From: Lanius collurio
Taxonomy: Eukaryota; Chordata; Aves; Passeriformes; Laniidae
Length of the DNA stretch: 64,000 nt
Direction of reading: 5' to 3'
Assembly: GCA_020086605.1 (NCBI GenBank)
Contig: JACBWW010000096.1
Span: forward strand, 186,001-250,000
Shown: positions 1-12,450 of the stretch, piece by piece
How positions within the stretch are numbered: position 1 is the first letter of the stretch
Layout of the letters: each line of letters opens with the position of its first letter
The notes under the pieces: model-generated
The model's database searches: none
What the model was told of the DNA's origin: nothing
The model's input: only the letters and a program-made list of their open reading frames with translations
Translations under genes and position numbers: made by a program

Positions 1-22
1 ATATGTATTTGTATCTATCTCC

Positions 23-40
23 ATATATATATATATATAT
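23..40. repeat. (AT)n microsatellite
   Basis: Nine uninterrupted AT dinucleotides. Simple repeat, probably polymorphic. Confidence 0.9.
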
Positions 41-608
41 CCACTACAGTACATCAAATTACATTCTGGTTCACAATCAAATCTAGAGGGAGGACAAACA
101 ATTTGACTGCCTGTATGGAGTACACTAATAAAGAGTAGAAAAAAAAAAATTACTGATGGTCCACATTATTAATCCCTTTGCATCTGAAAAGGAAAACACT
201 ACAAGGTTTTGCAAAGGTAAATGACAACAAGCAATGAAATTACTGCAAAAAGGTGGCTGCATCAAGACATCCTTGTCATGATGTTGTATTCCAGCCCCTC
301 TGCTCATTTCAGCTTTGTTAGCAAAAGTATTTCAGCTGTTTGGACTAGATGGAGCTGTAGTTAAGTATATTCTACCACAGGTTGCTCCTGCAACACTTTG
401 TGGAGGATCAACACTCACATCTCATTAGTCACAAATTGTTTCATGTCAACAAAAGCTTTTCTTTTTTTGTTTTCCCACCCACAAATCATGGCAAAACTGC
501 TTTTACATTTAACACTGATTTTTATCTCCATATGTGAAAACTCTATGTAGAATAACTATCATTGTTTGGTCCAGTTTATAAACATTCATCACGTGAGTTC
601 ATCTCATG

Positions 609-712
609 TTTTTTTGGTTATGTTTGAGTTAGGTTTTTTGCTTGGTTTTGTGGTGTTGTATTTTTTTCTGTTTTTTTTTTTTTTTCTTCTGTTTTTTTTT
701 TTTTTTTTTACT
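609..712. repeat. T/G low-complexity tract
   Basis: Almost only T and G, with T runs of 15 or more. One of only two long tracts in this orientation; the others are A/C-rich on this strand. The phenylalanine-rich reading frames across it are artefacts of the T runs. Confidence 0.85.
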
Positions 713-2709
713 TTTAGCAATTACAATGAAAGCTCTTTAATGAGTTCAACACTTCCACTTGATGCTTTGCTGATACATTCTAATCAATTTACCAAGCTAA
801 TTATAAATGTGACTAGGTGGCTGTGAGCACTGCGAAAACACAATCCTCTCTTTACTTTTGTTTCTGCAAAGGTCTCCTTTTGGAAAATAAACATTTATGT
901 CACAAATTAAGAGCATATCAGTATCAATTAAGAGCACAGTATCAGTGCAGCAAGCTTTGCCTACTCCTGTCACTGTGCATCAGCTACAAAAAGAAAAGGT
1001 TGTGGATAGAGAGGATGGCCTGGAAAAGAGGAGAGAGAGATGCAGTGAATTATCACTGTTTTGGCACATTGGCTCTACACTGGGCCTGGCTGCCCAGTGT
1101 CTCTGTGAGGTAAATAAAGTTTATCAGCATGCAAGTGGGAAAAATCAGAGCCTGCAGTTCTATAGCAGGGATTTATCCTTTTCAGTCTTGCACAGAACCA
1201 CAAAGCCATGGGCTTTTTATTTGATACCTCCACAGCATGGTGTCAGATAAAACCAGAGCCCGTAAAAATGCAGAGCTGTAGCAGAGGAAATAAAAAAAAA
1301 ACAAAACAAAACAAACAAACTTGAGCAAATTATTTTTTCAAAACAGCCTGATTTTTAATATTGATTTTAATAGGCCCAGGCCCTAAAAACAAAAACAGAT
1401 TAAATATTTGGGTGAGAGAGTGAGCAACTTACTACTTCAAATATCAGCTTGCATGTGTAGGGAGAATACATTAATTTTGCCTTTCTTTCTTAGTAAAGAA
1501 ACTAAAACATCAGGAGAAATAAGTCATTATGGTGAAACATCTAATACAGTGAATCACTTTTCTGGCTTTCTCAATTTATATATGAAATAATGCAAACATC
1601 TCCCTAAGGAGACAAAGTGTTATTAGCTTGTCTTTATCTAATTTAAAGAGCAATGATACTGTGAACTGCACTTCAGCAGGCAAAAACTGAGATCTGCATT
1701 ACTGTGCAACTGTGGGCTTCTTCTAACTTAGCAATGGGAATGAATCTGCTTCTCTATGCTGCCAGCATGGATACCAAATTGAAAGTTAGTGTCCTGGAAA
1801 TTCTGAAGGAAGAAACTACATGATTTGTTGCCTCTACTATTTTGAAATTTCTTAGAAGAGTCTTAAGAGTGCGGTAAAAATATTGATGACAGATTAAAAA
1901 AGCAGTTTAACTCCTGATGCATAACTACCTGCTTTGCTTTATTTCAAGAGGCAATAGAGCAATGTGCCTGCATGATAAACTGCATTCACACTGCATTTTT
2001 AAAGAACAAAAGAATTACCTGAGCATTATTTGATACACAGAGCCTTTGACTGGACAGATCCACCTTTCTGAACTTGCTGTCTTAAACAGAATTAATTTAG
2101 TCCCATATCTGGATTGTAAATACTTTTTAATTTTATGCCCAGAGAAAATATCCTGTAAATTGCTTGCTCGCTGAAGAAACATCATTTAAAAAAAGAAACA
2201 AACCAAACAAAATTGTGTTCTCTAATAACTGCTACATACTCCAGTAACAAAACCTCTTGCAGAGAACATTGGAATTAATGAGAACACTGCAGAAACTTAC
2301 TGCAGAATGACAGGTTTAGGAGAGAGAGAAGAAATAACACGGAGAATAACTGCTGCCCCCAGACTGTGCATTCAAGCTCACTGAGCCTTTTTAAATATCT
2401 CAGCAATATTAAAATAATGCAAAGGCAAAAGACAAGAGTGCACCAGTACAGCCTCTGATTTCAGACTATAGAATTTATGTCTGACAGTAAAAATAGAAAA
2501 AGGAAGAAGCTTCTTCTTCCTTCTTTCCTTCACTCCCTGTGTTTCAGGTGTGTGTTTCCCAACCAACAGCCAAGCCAAAATATAATTAATTTGGACTATA
2601 TTACAGTGAAAGAGATTGCAGATATGAATTTGGAAAAAGAACCAAAAAATACATTGAAGTAAAGCTATTCCACAATGATACAGGAAAAAGTACAAGAGAG
2701 ACAATAGGG

Positions 2710-2730
2710 AAAAAAAAAAAAAAAAAAAAA
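2710..2730 (+). repeat. poly(A) run, 21 bases
   Basis: Uninterrupted A run. It could be the tail of a decayed retroposon or a plain microsatellite; no recognisable body precedes it. Confidence 0.9.
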
Positions 2731-2794
2731 GGCGGCACAAAAACTGCTGTTTCCTTGGAACCTTGGATAAGTGACTGTTTTTTACTCTTTTCAG

Positions 2795-2957
2795 GCTATC
2801 ACCATGGTATCGTTTGCTTGTGAATGGAGAAGAGTATCCAGTGATTTATTCAGTTATTACTTATTATAAAAAGCATTCTCTTCCACCACTCTACATTCCT
2901 GAGGAAGTTACAAATCCAAACATAACTGAAGTGAACCTCACCTTCCCAAAAACGTGA
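2795..2957 (+). CDS. Putative 3'-terminal coding exon of an unidentified host gene (partial)
   Basis: The segment follows a strong acceptor: a T-rich stretch and TTTTCAG ending at 2794. The first G completes a split codon, then 53 codons stay open to TGA at 2955-2957. The peptide begins LSPWYRLLVNGEEYPV and has a YSVITYYKKHSLPPL stretch that is helix-like, then two N-x-T sites near the end. Its composition (Trp, many Tyr, Pro, charged residues) looks like a folded protein rather than chance translation of AT-rich DNA. No start codon is needed, because upstream exons would lie outside or earlier in the window. I do not recognise the gene. The pattern of a hydrophobic strand followed by a YY-containing helix loosely recalls the end of an SH2 domain, but the resemblance is too weak to name it. 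No clear poly(A) signal lies close downstream. It could still be a fortuitous open frame. Confidence 0.45.
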
Positions 2958-5900
2958 CAGCAAACTGATGAATTTTCTGGTTCTCATAATTGTAAATATG
3001 GCTCAGAGCTTTGTGTCACTTTTCACTCTATAGCATTATGCTCAATTCTTTGTGCCTTAACAAATTGAAAAGTCCTTTTTTCTCTAAAAGCAGGACAGTA
3101 TCCAATCCTAACATGAAGAGTAAGGAACTGGACACTTTAAATTCTTTGAGGATCTGGGCCTCATTGCCTTCACATTTCTCTTCCTAATGTACAAAATGAG
3201 AATAGTTGCATGTTCTTGCTTCACATCCATGCTCCAAGGACATACCTGTGCTAATCTGTCAGATACTTCAGCAGCCCAATCACAGCCTTTCCCACAATTC
3301 TCCTCTATTTTAATCCTGGTTTGAAATACTCTGGACATATATAAAAGTATTTAGTGTTAATACTGGGAGAAAATAGTTTGGAAAATAATACTTTGATTGA
3401 AAATAAGTAATGTGTAAAGAAGATAGAAATTACTAGAAATTCCAAAATAATTGAAGAAATTCTGGTTAGAGGAAAAGATGGACTGATATTATTAGAAATA
3501 TTAACTTTTCACACATTATAAAAACAATTTTTCTTCAGAAATATCAAAATATTTTGGTTTTCATTTTTCCAAATTAAACATTCTACTGAAAGGTAATTAC
3601 ACAAAGAAGAAAAAAAATGTATCAGTAGATTCAATTCTGTTTTTTCCTCCTCATTTTGCTACAACCCCTTTAATTACTTCCTTTCTCCCATTTGTGAAAA
3701 TTTTCAGATCTACTGGAAAAGATGCTCTCTCAGGCATTCCAGCTATTGAGTTCTATAAAAGAAAATATACTTGCATCACTTCAGGAATACACTTTTTCTC
3801 CTTCCTTTATCCTTAAAGACAAATTATGGTATTTGAAGTCCAACATGCAGGTAACACACCTGGCAAGGACTTTTTTATTGTGTATCTATTTATCTTTGTT
3901 CTCTGTTTGACCACTTTTTTCTATCTGAGCAGAACACAACCAAGATTTAAAATCCTTCCACTTTTAACTTTGTCTCACCAACTTCTGAAATGTCATTCAA
4001 AGAGAAGTTAAAAGACAGAGGAAGAGGCAGCTATACAAATCAGCTCCAAGCAGTGCTGTTGTTTGAATGGTTGTAACCTCAAAAAGCATTCAGAAATCTC
4101 CAAAAATGTACCATCACTGAACTGCTTATTGTTAGTTATAAACACCCATGGCAAAAGCTCACTCACCAAATGGAACCTCCTGTGCTCAAATGGAAGCTTG
4201 AACTTTTCACTGTACTGAACAGCTGATCAAAAGTGGAAATTGAAACTGTTCTAGGTTTGCCTTAGTATTTGCCCACACAGTAGCTTTAATTCTTGTTAAA
4301 ATAGAGAAGTAAACACATATTGTGCATATTTTTACACATATATGCCTAGAAAGAACAGTGATAAAATTACTCCTAAACTACAGCTTGTTTCTGTGAATTT
4401 AAATTCTTTTTACTTCAGTGTATTTTAATTGGACTAGAATAGCACATTTAAACACTGATCTTACCACCGGCCTCTGTTTTGGAAACAGGTCTGAATAAGA
4501 ATAACCTGTCATCGCACTAGTACACTAAATCACTAAATAAATCCTTGCTACCTGGACTTCCAATGCTTTCACTGCTCAGTTTGCTTCAGGTGACATGTCA
4601 TCCTCAAAGGTAAATGAAGAAAAAAGCAAAGGTGGAAAAACCAGATTTTGACCAGAGACTTATCTGTTCTGATTACCAAATCAGTGGTGTTTTTCAGTGA
4701 AATACTCTGTAGGTGTAAATATTCCTGATAAAACCATCCTAGCAGTAAATGGGGATGAATATATGGAAGTCAGATCTTTGAATTCTGTCATTGGAACAAA
4801 GCATGGACAAATCGAACACACCTTCCAAAAAAAATCCCTTTCACAAATATAAAGACTATGGTGAAGAGTCGTGTTGTAACACACAAAAGGCAATGGGTGG
4901 GAAACACAGTGCCTGCAGATGGTGTGATCTGAACTCCCTTCATGACCTTGTGTTGATCAATACCTAAACACATCCTGGCCAACTGGGAACAGTCTCTGAA
5001 GAAAGCAGCTCTGATTCTCACCAAGCAGAAGTCAGAATGATTAATAAAGTGTTTTCCACTTGTGATCATCTGTATATTCACAAAGTTTTCGCTACTGATG
5101 ATTTCACTCACCCTGTCAATACCCACCTTCCTTGATGTTTGCCTCTTTTTCTTGTGCAGAGGAGATCACAGCTCTGTTTAAGCTCATGAAAGTTCAAGTT
5201 CAAACCAACAGTTTTAAAGCTGACTTTGTACTTTATGGGTTATTTTCCTTTTTTTTGGTTTACACAATAAAGGCCAGGAGTTTGGTCGGGAGAATGACAG
5301 CTTTATACAATTCTAGTAGCCCTTTTGAGCCTAGGTGGCACCAAACTATAAACAACAACAAAATTACTTAGGCCAGACTACACTTTTAGGCATCAGAAGC
5401 CAGGCTTGACCTACAAAAATGAAAGGGAGCTTATAGCAAACAAGGATGTATATTCCACTCTATCCTCTCCCCTTGTTGCTTCAACATGTGCTCTGTCCCC
5501 TGACACAAAATGGCCCTTTCCCTTCCAACAACGCTGTTTGTATTTCAGAAAGACAGCTGCTTCTTCCAGGGCAACCTTCTCAGTGAAGAGAATACTTTCT
5601 CAGGTGACTGCTTTTTGCCAAATTTCATCAGGGAATGAGGTGAATTGCTCCTGTTAGCAGATATTAGAAGATGAGGATTGGATCCAGCTATTCTTTCATG
5701 TACCTGTTTCCCTAATGAGTCTTGCAAGCAGATCAGTTGTGGATGTGGCTCTAATTTTGCACAATTTAGATATCACTCTATGCAAAACTGCATTAGACTT
5801 CGGTGTACTTTGAAATAAAATCACTTACTCTCCTGACTTTCTCTTTTCCTCCCTGTGGTCTATGAAATATCCATTGATATGGCAGAGCTGATCTGCAGCA

Positions 5901-6444
5901 GTTCTCCCTGCTGACTTAGGCCAGCAAGCTGCTCATGAATCTAGCAGATGTTTCAGTTGTCTAGGCCAATGGAAACCTTATGGACCCTTTTTTCTTCATC
6001 TCCTCCCAGGAGCAAATGTTAGTACAGCAGATATCTGGATGTGTGCCATGTAGCAGCAGAGACAGGAAAAAGCTGCTGTGGCTCCGCTGAGCGTGGTGCT
6101 GTATAACGAGTGGGTTTTTTTCCAGTCCTCTCTAAGAGGGTTATTTACAAATGCCATGCTCCTCACACGTAGCTGAACATAAACCTGGGTTCTTTAAAAC
6201 ATATCCCTAAACTTCCCCTGCTGTGCTATTGAACCTTAGGTTAATACACAGATATTAATTGGAAAGATACATTCATATGTTGGACTTTTATTTCCCTGCA
6301 AATAGAAATTACAGAAAGGCCTAAACCCAAGTGCATTCAGCACTGTGCCCCTAACATATTCTACAGGATGTGACAAGGGAAACTGTTAAGGGGATTTAGG
6401 ACAAGAACAATTTAATTTTTTTTAAAAAAAAATAATTTAAAATA
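2958..6444. other. Stretch after the candidate terminal exon
   Basis: If the preceding exon is real, the first part would be 3' UTR. AATAAA motifs occur near 4536 and 5266, but neither has clear surrounding support. Two more acceptor-like sites open short reading frames (3708 and 5160, + strand). From 5372 to 6444 I see nothing recognisable. Confidence 0.4.
3708..3850 (+). other. Exon-like segment with acceptor and donor
   Basis: A pyrimidine-rich stretch and TTTTCAG precede the segment, and CAG/gtaaca follows it. One frame is open throughout: two bases of a split codon, then 47 codons. The peptide includes LLEKMLSQAFQLLSSIKENI, which would make an amphipathic helix. It lies downstream of the TGA at 2957, so it would have to belong to another transcript or an alternative 3' end. 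No homology is recognised, and chance pairs of splice-like sites are common in AT-rich DNA. Confidence 0.22.
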
Positions 6445-6629
6445 TGGAACAGGTTGCCCAGAGAAGCTGTGGACTCCCCATCCCTGGAAGTGCTCAGGGC
6501 CAGGCTGGGAGGGGCTTTGAACAACAAGGTCTAGTGAAAAGTGTCCCTTCCCATGGCAGGGCGTTGGATCTGGATGAACTTTAAGGTCCTTTCGAACCAA
6601 AGCCATTCTGCGTTTCTATGATTTTATGG
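6445..6629 (+). mobile_element. CR1 LINE 3'-UTR fragment
   Basis: The segment begins at the conserved GGAACAGGTTGCCCAGAGAA block of avian CR1. It runs through the ACTCCCCATCCCTGGA and TTCCCATGGCAGGG-like blocks and ends with the diverged 3' terminus TTTCTATGATTTTATGG. It is 5'-truncated, as is usual for CR1. It has no coding capacity; the antisense open frame over it is a repeat shadow. Confidence 0.92.
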
Positions 6630-8035
6630 TAATTTAAAGGAAATGATATTCCTGAATTCTCTAGCTGTCCTCAAAAACTGCTTTTTGAAAAATTATTTTT
6701 ACATCACTTGACCTCACTTTCACAGTAGGTGGTAGGAACAGTCTCTTACTCAAAATCTCTAAGTTCTTATTCTATAACTTGTTTCTTTTTTTATTATGAC
6801 CTTTGGATCCCTTTTATTTTTTGAGAATTCAGCATGGACACTGTCATTTCAAGTCATCTGTGAATAAAAAGCTTCAACCCAAATACCATATTTGTCTGAA
6901 ATTATTGCCCTTACTGCTCTTAAAGGTAATAATTTGGTTTAACAAAAGGGATCAGCCAAAATAACGTTTTCCAGATTTTTTTACTTTATGCATTCATGAA
7001 ACATATTTTTAGATATAGGCATTTATTATTCCTCTCTCATGAGCCAATTAAATTCTGACTCCTCAGAAAGCACAGAAAGGGACAGAACAGGAGCACTTGT
7101 GTGAAGCCAGTGGCAGAACCAGGAATTCAGAAGTGACTTCTGAATTTCCACAAGAGGTAATAGCACTAGCTTCAGAGTTCTCTGGGCTGGAATCTTTGTC
7201 TTTTTTTAACAAAAAAGCTTAATTTCTGTCCAACAGGCTGACAGAATAACTTCATTCATCAATTACTCTCAATGAGAAAACTGCATCTTTCTTGGGAAAT
7301 CGTTTTGTCTTCCTTAAAATCATATTTAGGTATGTCCTCTTGCACAAAGAATCCCTTACAGATCTGGAATGAGAATCACAGTTAAATTAACTGTATTCAA
7401 AAGGCAAAGAATCAATTAACCAGCTCCATATAAATATCCTCATATCTGTACAGCTAAATTCTACAAAAAATATTAAAAAGGTGAACCTAAGAGGCTACAA
7501 TAACTCTATAATTGATTTAGTATAGAAAAGTTTTAGTGAATTTTGTAACACGTGATCCACAAGGGCTCTCAGTACTAATATTTTTGCAAAATGTATTTTT
7601 TTTAAATCCACTGAAATGTAAGAAAATCAGCAAGTAAATTGATATGGGCCTTGAAGTCATTTTCTAGGTCAGTGAATTGATGTCAGTAATGATTGACTAG
7701 ATTCCCTACTTGGCTGTAAGAATATTTTAGCTGAAGCCTTTTATTTTATAATTTACTGAATTATTATAAAGGTTATTTGGTACTTAAGAAAATGTTGTCT
7801 TTTAGAGAAGAGAAAACACCTCTTAATTCTGCACGTGGCTGAGAAAACGTCTGCTCATGTCAAATTTGCAGGATAGAGAAAAATTCTGTTCCTGGTCACA
7901 CTGACACAAGCTCACCTCCTGCATTTTACATAATAAATTGGTACAGAAGTGCTATTTTTCATGATTAAATCACACCATTATTTTTTCATGGGCAGCAGGC
8001 AGGAGTGATAACTTGGTATTTTTACAGCCCTGTAA

Positions 8036-8060
8036 GGTCACTCCAAGCTGTGGAGTGACC
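8036..8060. repeat. Perfect 10-bp inverted repeat, 5-nt loop
   Basis: GGTCACTCCA, five bases, then its exact reverse complement TGGAGTGACC. It could form a stable hairpin. No flanking context suggests a function. Confidence 0.75.
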
Positions 8061-10399
8061 CTGTGGCAGATAAAGGGTTTAAGGGCTGGATGACACAGAT
8101 CTCTGGAACAAGCTTTAAACTCAGCTGACACACCCACACACAATTATCACCAGAATCACAGCCACACTCACATGCCCAGACAGAAATGAAACCCTGAATT
8201 CACCAAAATCTGCTGCAATGGGATGGAGGGAGAAAAACTATTCAGCCAGAGGGGGTGAGCAGCCCCCTCTTTGAGGAGAGTGGAATTAGAAGCAGCAATA
8301 CCCATGGAAGGAACACACGGAGCAGCCACAGGTCTGCCATTCCCTAATCACCTCAAAGGATGAAATGTTCAAAAAACTCACAAAAACGTTGCTATGCAAT
8401 TAGGAAATGCAAAGAAAAGAAGGATTTCTCAGCTCAGTCTTACTGGAGAGCTGTCAGTTCAGCAGCTTTGCACTTTGTGAGCTCCACAAATGCGTGCAAT
8501 GTTCACAGGTTTCTTGCAGGCTGCTCTAGCCAGTGTTAATTGCATTAGTATTGAGTGGTGATAGGTTTGCTCATAAGAAGAAAAAGCAAACAAAGCAAGC
8601 ATGAATTAAAATGCCTCAAAGTACACAACAAATTCATTTTTAAAATGTAGGGGCTTACAAAACATAAATCTTCCACTCAGTAAGGAATTAATTACATGGC
8701 AGAGGAGGATGTCTGATAAAATTTATGAAACTGATAAACTAGCTTTGTTCTAGAGATTTTATTTTTTTTTAAACAGTTCCAACATATACCCTACACAGGG
8801 AAATATATTTCCCCATTAGGGAAATATAAATGTCAAAGACCATATTTGCATATCAGGGGAGGGCAGGAGAGGGGAGGAGACACAATGACTAACATCTGTT
8901 GCACAGATTGAGATAACAAGACTTTTTCCAGACAGCAGAGTGCATTTCTCAGGTGAAGAAATGGAAGAGCATTACAGTGAATTAATGTGTTTCAAAGTGG
9001 AGTGATGTAAATTAAATGGGAGTTTCTGAACTTAGGTATTTTAAGATAAGTTTTAAAAGAAGATTGCATACAACAGCTCTTGTGTTTAGGTCTTCAGAAT
9101 GAGCATGATAATTTTAGTGAATTTCAATCACAGCCTATCCTATATTCAAATAAAATAAGTATTTTTAATTTTTTTTTTTCCCCACTAGCTGGTCTTTGTT
9201 AGTTTTTTAAACCTACAGAGAAGAAAACACAACATGAGTATTTCTACATCTTGTTGCCTGCTTAATTCAACTAATTTTTTTTCTTTCTGTTTGCATAAAG
9301 CCTCTCATTCTTGGCATTCTTCCACAAAACTATCAGAATCCCTGCTTGAAACACCATACATGAGAGGAAGGCAAGAGAACTGATCCTGTTCACCAAGTGC
9401 CTTTGTTTTGAGTATCAAGATTTCTGTATTCTCAAGGACGTGGTACTTGTTTATGAACACTGACAAAGTAAACGAGCAAGTGCTTAGAACACAACGTGTT
9501 TTATTAACACTGCTACTGCAAATTTTATACCCACACACGTCTACATGTTTGCTGCACGGACTCCTTTGACTGCAGCCATTATAGAGCAAGTGGTTTTGTT
9601 GTGGAGCAGTTAGCTAAGACTTGAAAAATGATTCATTTGGAAAGGGGAGATGATGATGTAATGGGGATTTTCTCTGATGAAGTCAGTTTAAAAAGAATGC
9701 ACAAAGTTCTACATTTCTGTGCACAGAGCACATGAAACAGCAGAAAAGGTGACTTAGCTCATGGTTCACATCTCTTCTCAGTCAATACTCAGCCTCGAAG
9801 CATCTGTCACACTTGGATTCTCTTTTTCTTTTCAGTCTGTAGTCCACTGCTTAGTGCTTTCTCTTCAGAAGAGACAGTGGCAATTAGCCACAGGACAAGT
9901 CCTACAAGGGTTTATTTATACTGTTTCTCCATTTCTGAGACAGCAAGCACAGCTATCTCCACACTGTACCCCAATTTACAGTGTAACCATCACTTTTACT
10001 GACCTTCCTGAGTTTCTTTCACAGAACCACAAGCAAAAAATTGCATCAACTAAATGACTGATGTGAGTTAAATTCTATCACCAGTGTATATCTTCCATCT
10101 CTCTCCTTTGGGCCAGGCAGTTGTGGAATAGAGAGCACTGTCCTCTGCAACATCATTATATTGCTTTTTCAATCTTAATTTCAATATTTAGTTATGTATC
10201 CCCGCTTCGAGAAGGTACAGAAAATGCTGTCCAAACCATTAGTAGAAACCTAGCCTTCAAGTGCTGTTTTACTCACTTTTAGATGTTGCTCCTTGTGCTT
10301 GACTCTGAGAATCAAAGAACAGAAAGAATGATAGCAGCGAAGACAACTTTTACCATCATGCACTGTATAAAAAGCCTGAGTTCTCCTGAGTTCCATGGA

Positions 10400-10427
10400 A
10401 TAAGTGCATGCTATTACATGCACTTAT
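10400..10427. repeat. Perfect 11-bp inverted repeat, 6-nt loop
   Basis: ATAAGTGCATG and its reverse complement CATGCACTTAT flank CTATTA. Function unknown. Confidence 0.75.
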
Positions 10428-12269
10428 AAATCTTTGTTACAGCATTTGTTGGACTTTCCATTCTTCATTTCTCACAGACTAATATCCACTGAAAACGGAT
10501 TTATCAACACAGTAATGCCAATACGAGTCCAAAGTCAGAAGTGTAGCTTGCTCTAAAATAAAACACGTCTAAACAAATCGGGGGCATAAAAGAAGATTTC
10601 ATCTTCTCAATTAGTTTGACGTATAATTAAATCATGTCCAATTTAGACATCCTCCTCTTTAGGATTTATACTTTCTGCCATGGAAAGCAGTTGCCGTGAA
10701 GCCTTTTGTCAAGCTCGCTTCTCCTGCATGAGAGATTTGGATCAGTAAGTCTACCTTCCTGTGACACTGGCAGCAGAGTCCAGAATCTCTCTGCTGCTCT
10801 CCTCTAGATGCTCATTTCCCTTGCCAAATGCTGCTTCCCTCACCCTGTGTGCTGCTGAACCACCTCGGCTGTCAGGCTGGCCAGAGCCTGAACTGAACCT
10901 GGGAAATGACTCGGTCTCAGCTGTCCCAGGCTGGATGGCAAACAGCTGAATCAGTGCAACCCAGGTCATGAGGGCTGGGAAGAACTTCTCTGATACCAGC
11001 TGGTAAGAAAGAAAATCATTACTGAACCACGTAGCTGTGATTCCCTGAGTGCAAGAAATACTTATATGCAAAGAGATGCACAGAGCTGAATAACAATGCA
11101 GTAGGATTACAAAAGATGAGTCAAAACCCAGCCAGAGTTCTCTTAAACATTATACTAAACTGGCTTACAAAAACAACTTACAATAACATTTCAAAAAGGA
11201 AGTTTACATACCTAAAAGGCCAAGAATAATTGGTTGGCTTTTAGTTAAACATAATTCTGGCTCTGTGTTTTCATGGAAAAAAACAAGGTAACTGCAATGG
11301 TTTCCAAACAAGACAACACTGCAGTGTCTGTTCCACTGAAAGACTAACATTATTTACACTGCTTCTGGGCAAATATTTCAAAATAATAAATTCACTGTAG
11401 CTAGAGCATCTCATTCCCCATGCACAGAAACTTTCTTTTCTAGCAATATATACAGGTTCTTAGAAGATGCCCTCTGTAAAAATAGCTTTTAATGGCTTTG
11501 TATCCCAAACTAGACCTTGTTTATGTTTTCAGTAGGAACCATTCATATACAGTTCTTGTAGACCTGCACTGGCCAATAAAGAACATTTTTCTTTTTACTC
11601 ACTTTCCTTTAAAACAGGTAGTACAGCTGCATCCAAATATACTATCAAGAAAAAAAATAAATCTTTCAAGTAAATGGGTCTGCTCCAGAAAAGGGTGAAA
11701 ATAAGGTGAGAAAACAAACCACTAAAATTATGATTTTAGATTTGCATAAATATTTCCAATTTTTTATGCAGTGCCATTTGGGAAAGAAATATATAATCCA
11801 GCAATTCCAAGACCTGGAGCTTCAATTAAGAAAAGAAATGTAACACCAAACAACAGGAGACTTGTCACAGAACAGCAAGACGTAAGAACTTGCTTTTTCA
11901 GATACAAATGAAAACGTGAAAGAAACAATTGTAGGTTACAATACTGCTGCACTCTGATTCTTTTGCTCCAAAATACCCACCAAATGCACTAATATGCTGC
12001 TACAAGAGCAGGAAAACCACAAAATTCTATCTCAGACTGTATTTGAGAACTAGCACCATGATACAGAAAATTCACTTGCTTTTGACTGCTCTAACTACCG
12101 ATGTTACAGATACTCTCGCTTCAGGCTTCATATACAGAAGGCCAACATGCTGGGGAAGACAGAAAAAAACCAAGGGGGGAAAGAAAAATCAACAAAAGCA
12201 GCACCCCCTGTCAGGCCCCAAAGCAATGTGACATTTGTTTGTGCACGGGAAGCTCTGCTCCCAGAGATT

Positions 12270-12450
12270 GGAACAAAACGTGCGGCAAACCCAGCGCTCG
12301 CAGAAGGCCCTCGGAGCCCGCGCGGCGCGCTCAGCTCACACACAGCTGACCCTGGAAACTGCTCCATGTGCTGCCCGGGAGCACATCCCACACAGCTCCC
12401 TGTGCAGGAACAGCAGGGCTGGTTGTGCCTCCTCCCGGCTCTGAAGTCGG
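12270..12450. other. Small GC-rich, CpG-dense patch
   Basis: Within AT-rich surroundings, 12280-12336 carries about ten CpG dinucleotides, including a GCCCGCGCGGCGCGCTC core. The patch then grades into merely GC-rich sequence. Several overlapping frames are open on both strands only because GC-rich DNA has few stops; none is recognisable. It could be a minor promoter, an alternative first exon or a GC-rich repeat remnant. Confidence 0.45.

Larger units (their letters stand above)
1..2794. other. AT-rich non-coding stretch, probably intron
   Basis: No recognisable gene. It holds an (AT)n run, a T/G-rich tract, a short A/C tract (about 1290-1321) and a 21-base poly(A). It ends in a pyrimidine-rich stretch and CAG directly before the exon-like segment at 2795, so it may be the last intron of a + strand gene whose earlier exons lie to the left. 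A reading frame at about 957-1110 ends in a GAG/gtaaat donor-like junction but lacks a convincing acceptor. Confidence 0.5.
6630..12269. other. AT-rich non-coding stretch
   Basis: No gene recognised. It contains two perfect hairpins (8036-8060 and 10400-10427) and a purine-rich G/A patch around 8858-8880. Short open frames here, including both strands around 10751-11071, have no acceptor or donor support and no recognisable similarity. Confidence 0.55.

Noticed and set aside
957..1114. Open frame ending in a GAG/gtaaat donor-like site
   Set aside because: No pyrimidine tract before the possible acceptor, the peptide is not convincing, and a second frame is open over the same DNA.
5160..5371. 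Frame opening behind a strong TTCTTGTGCAG acceptor
   Set aside because: No donor; it runs through T-rich sequence into a stop after a low-quality Asn-rich end; no recognised similarity. Kept only as a remark under the neighbouring exon finding.
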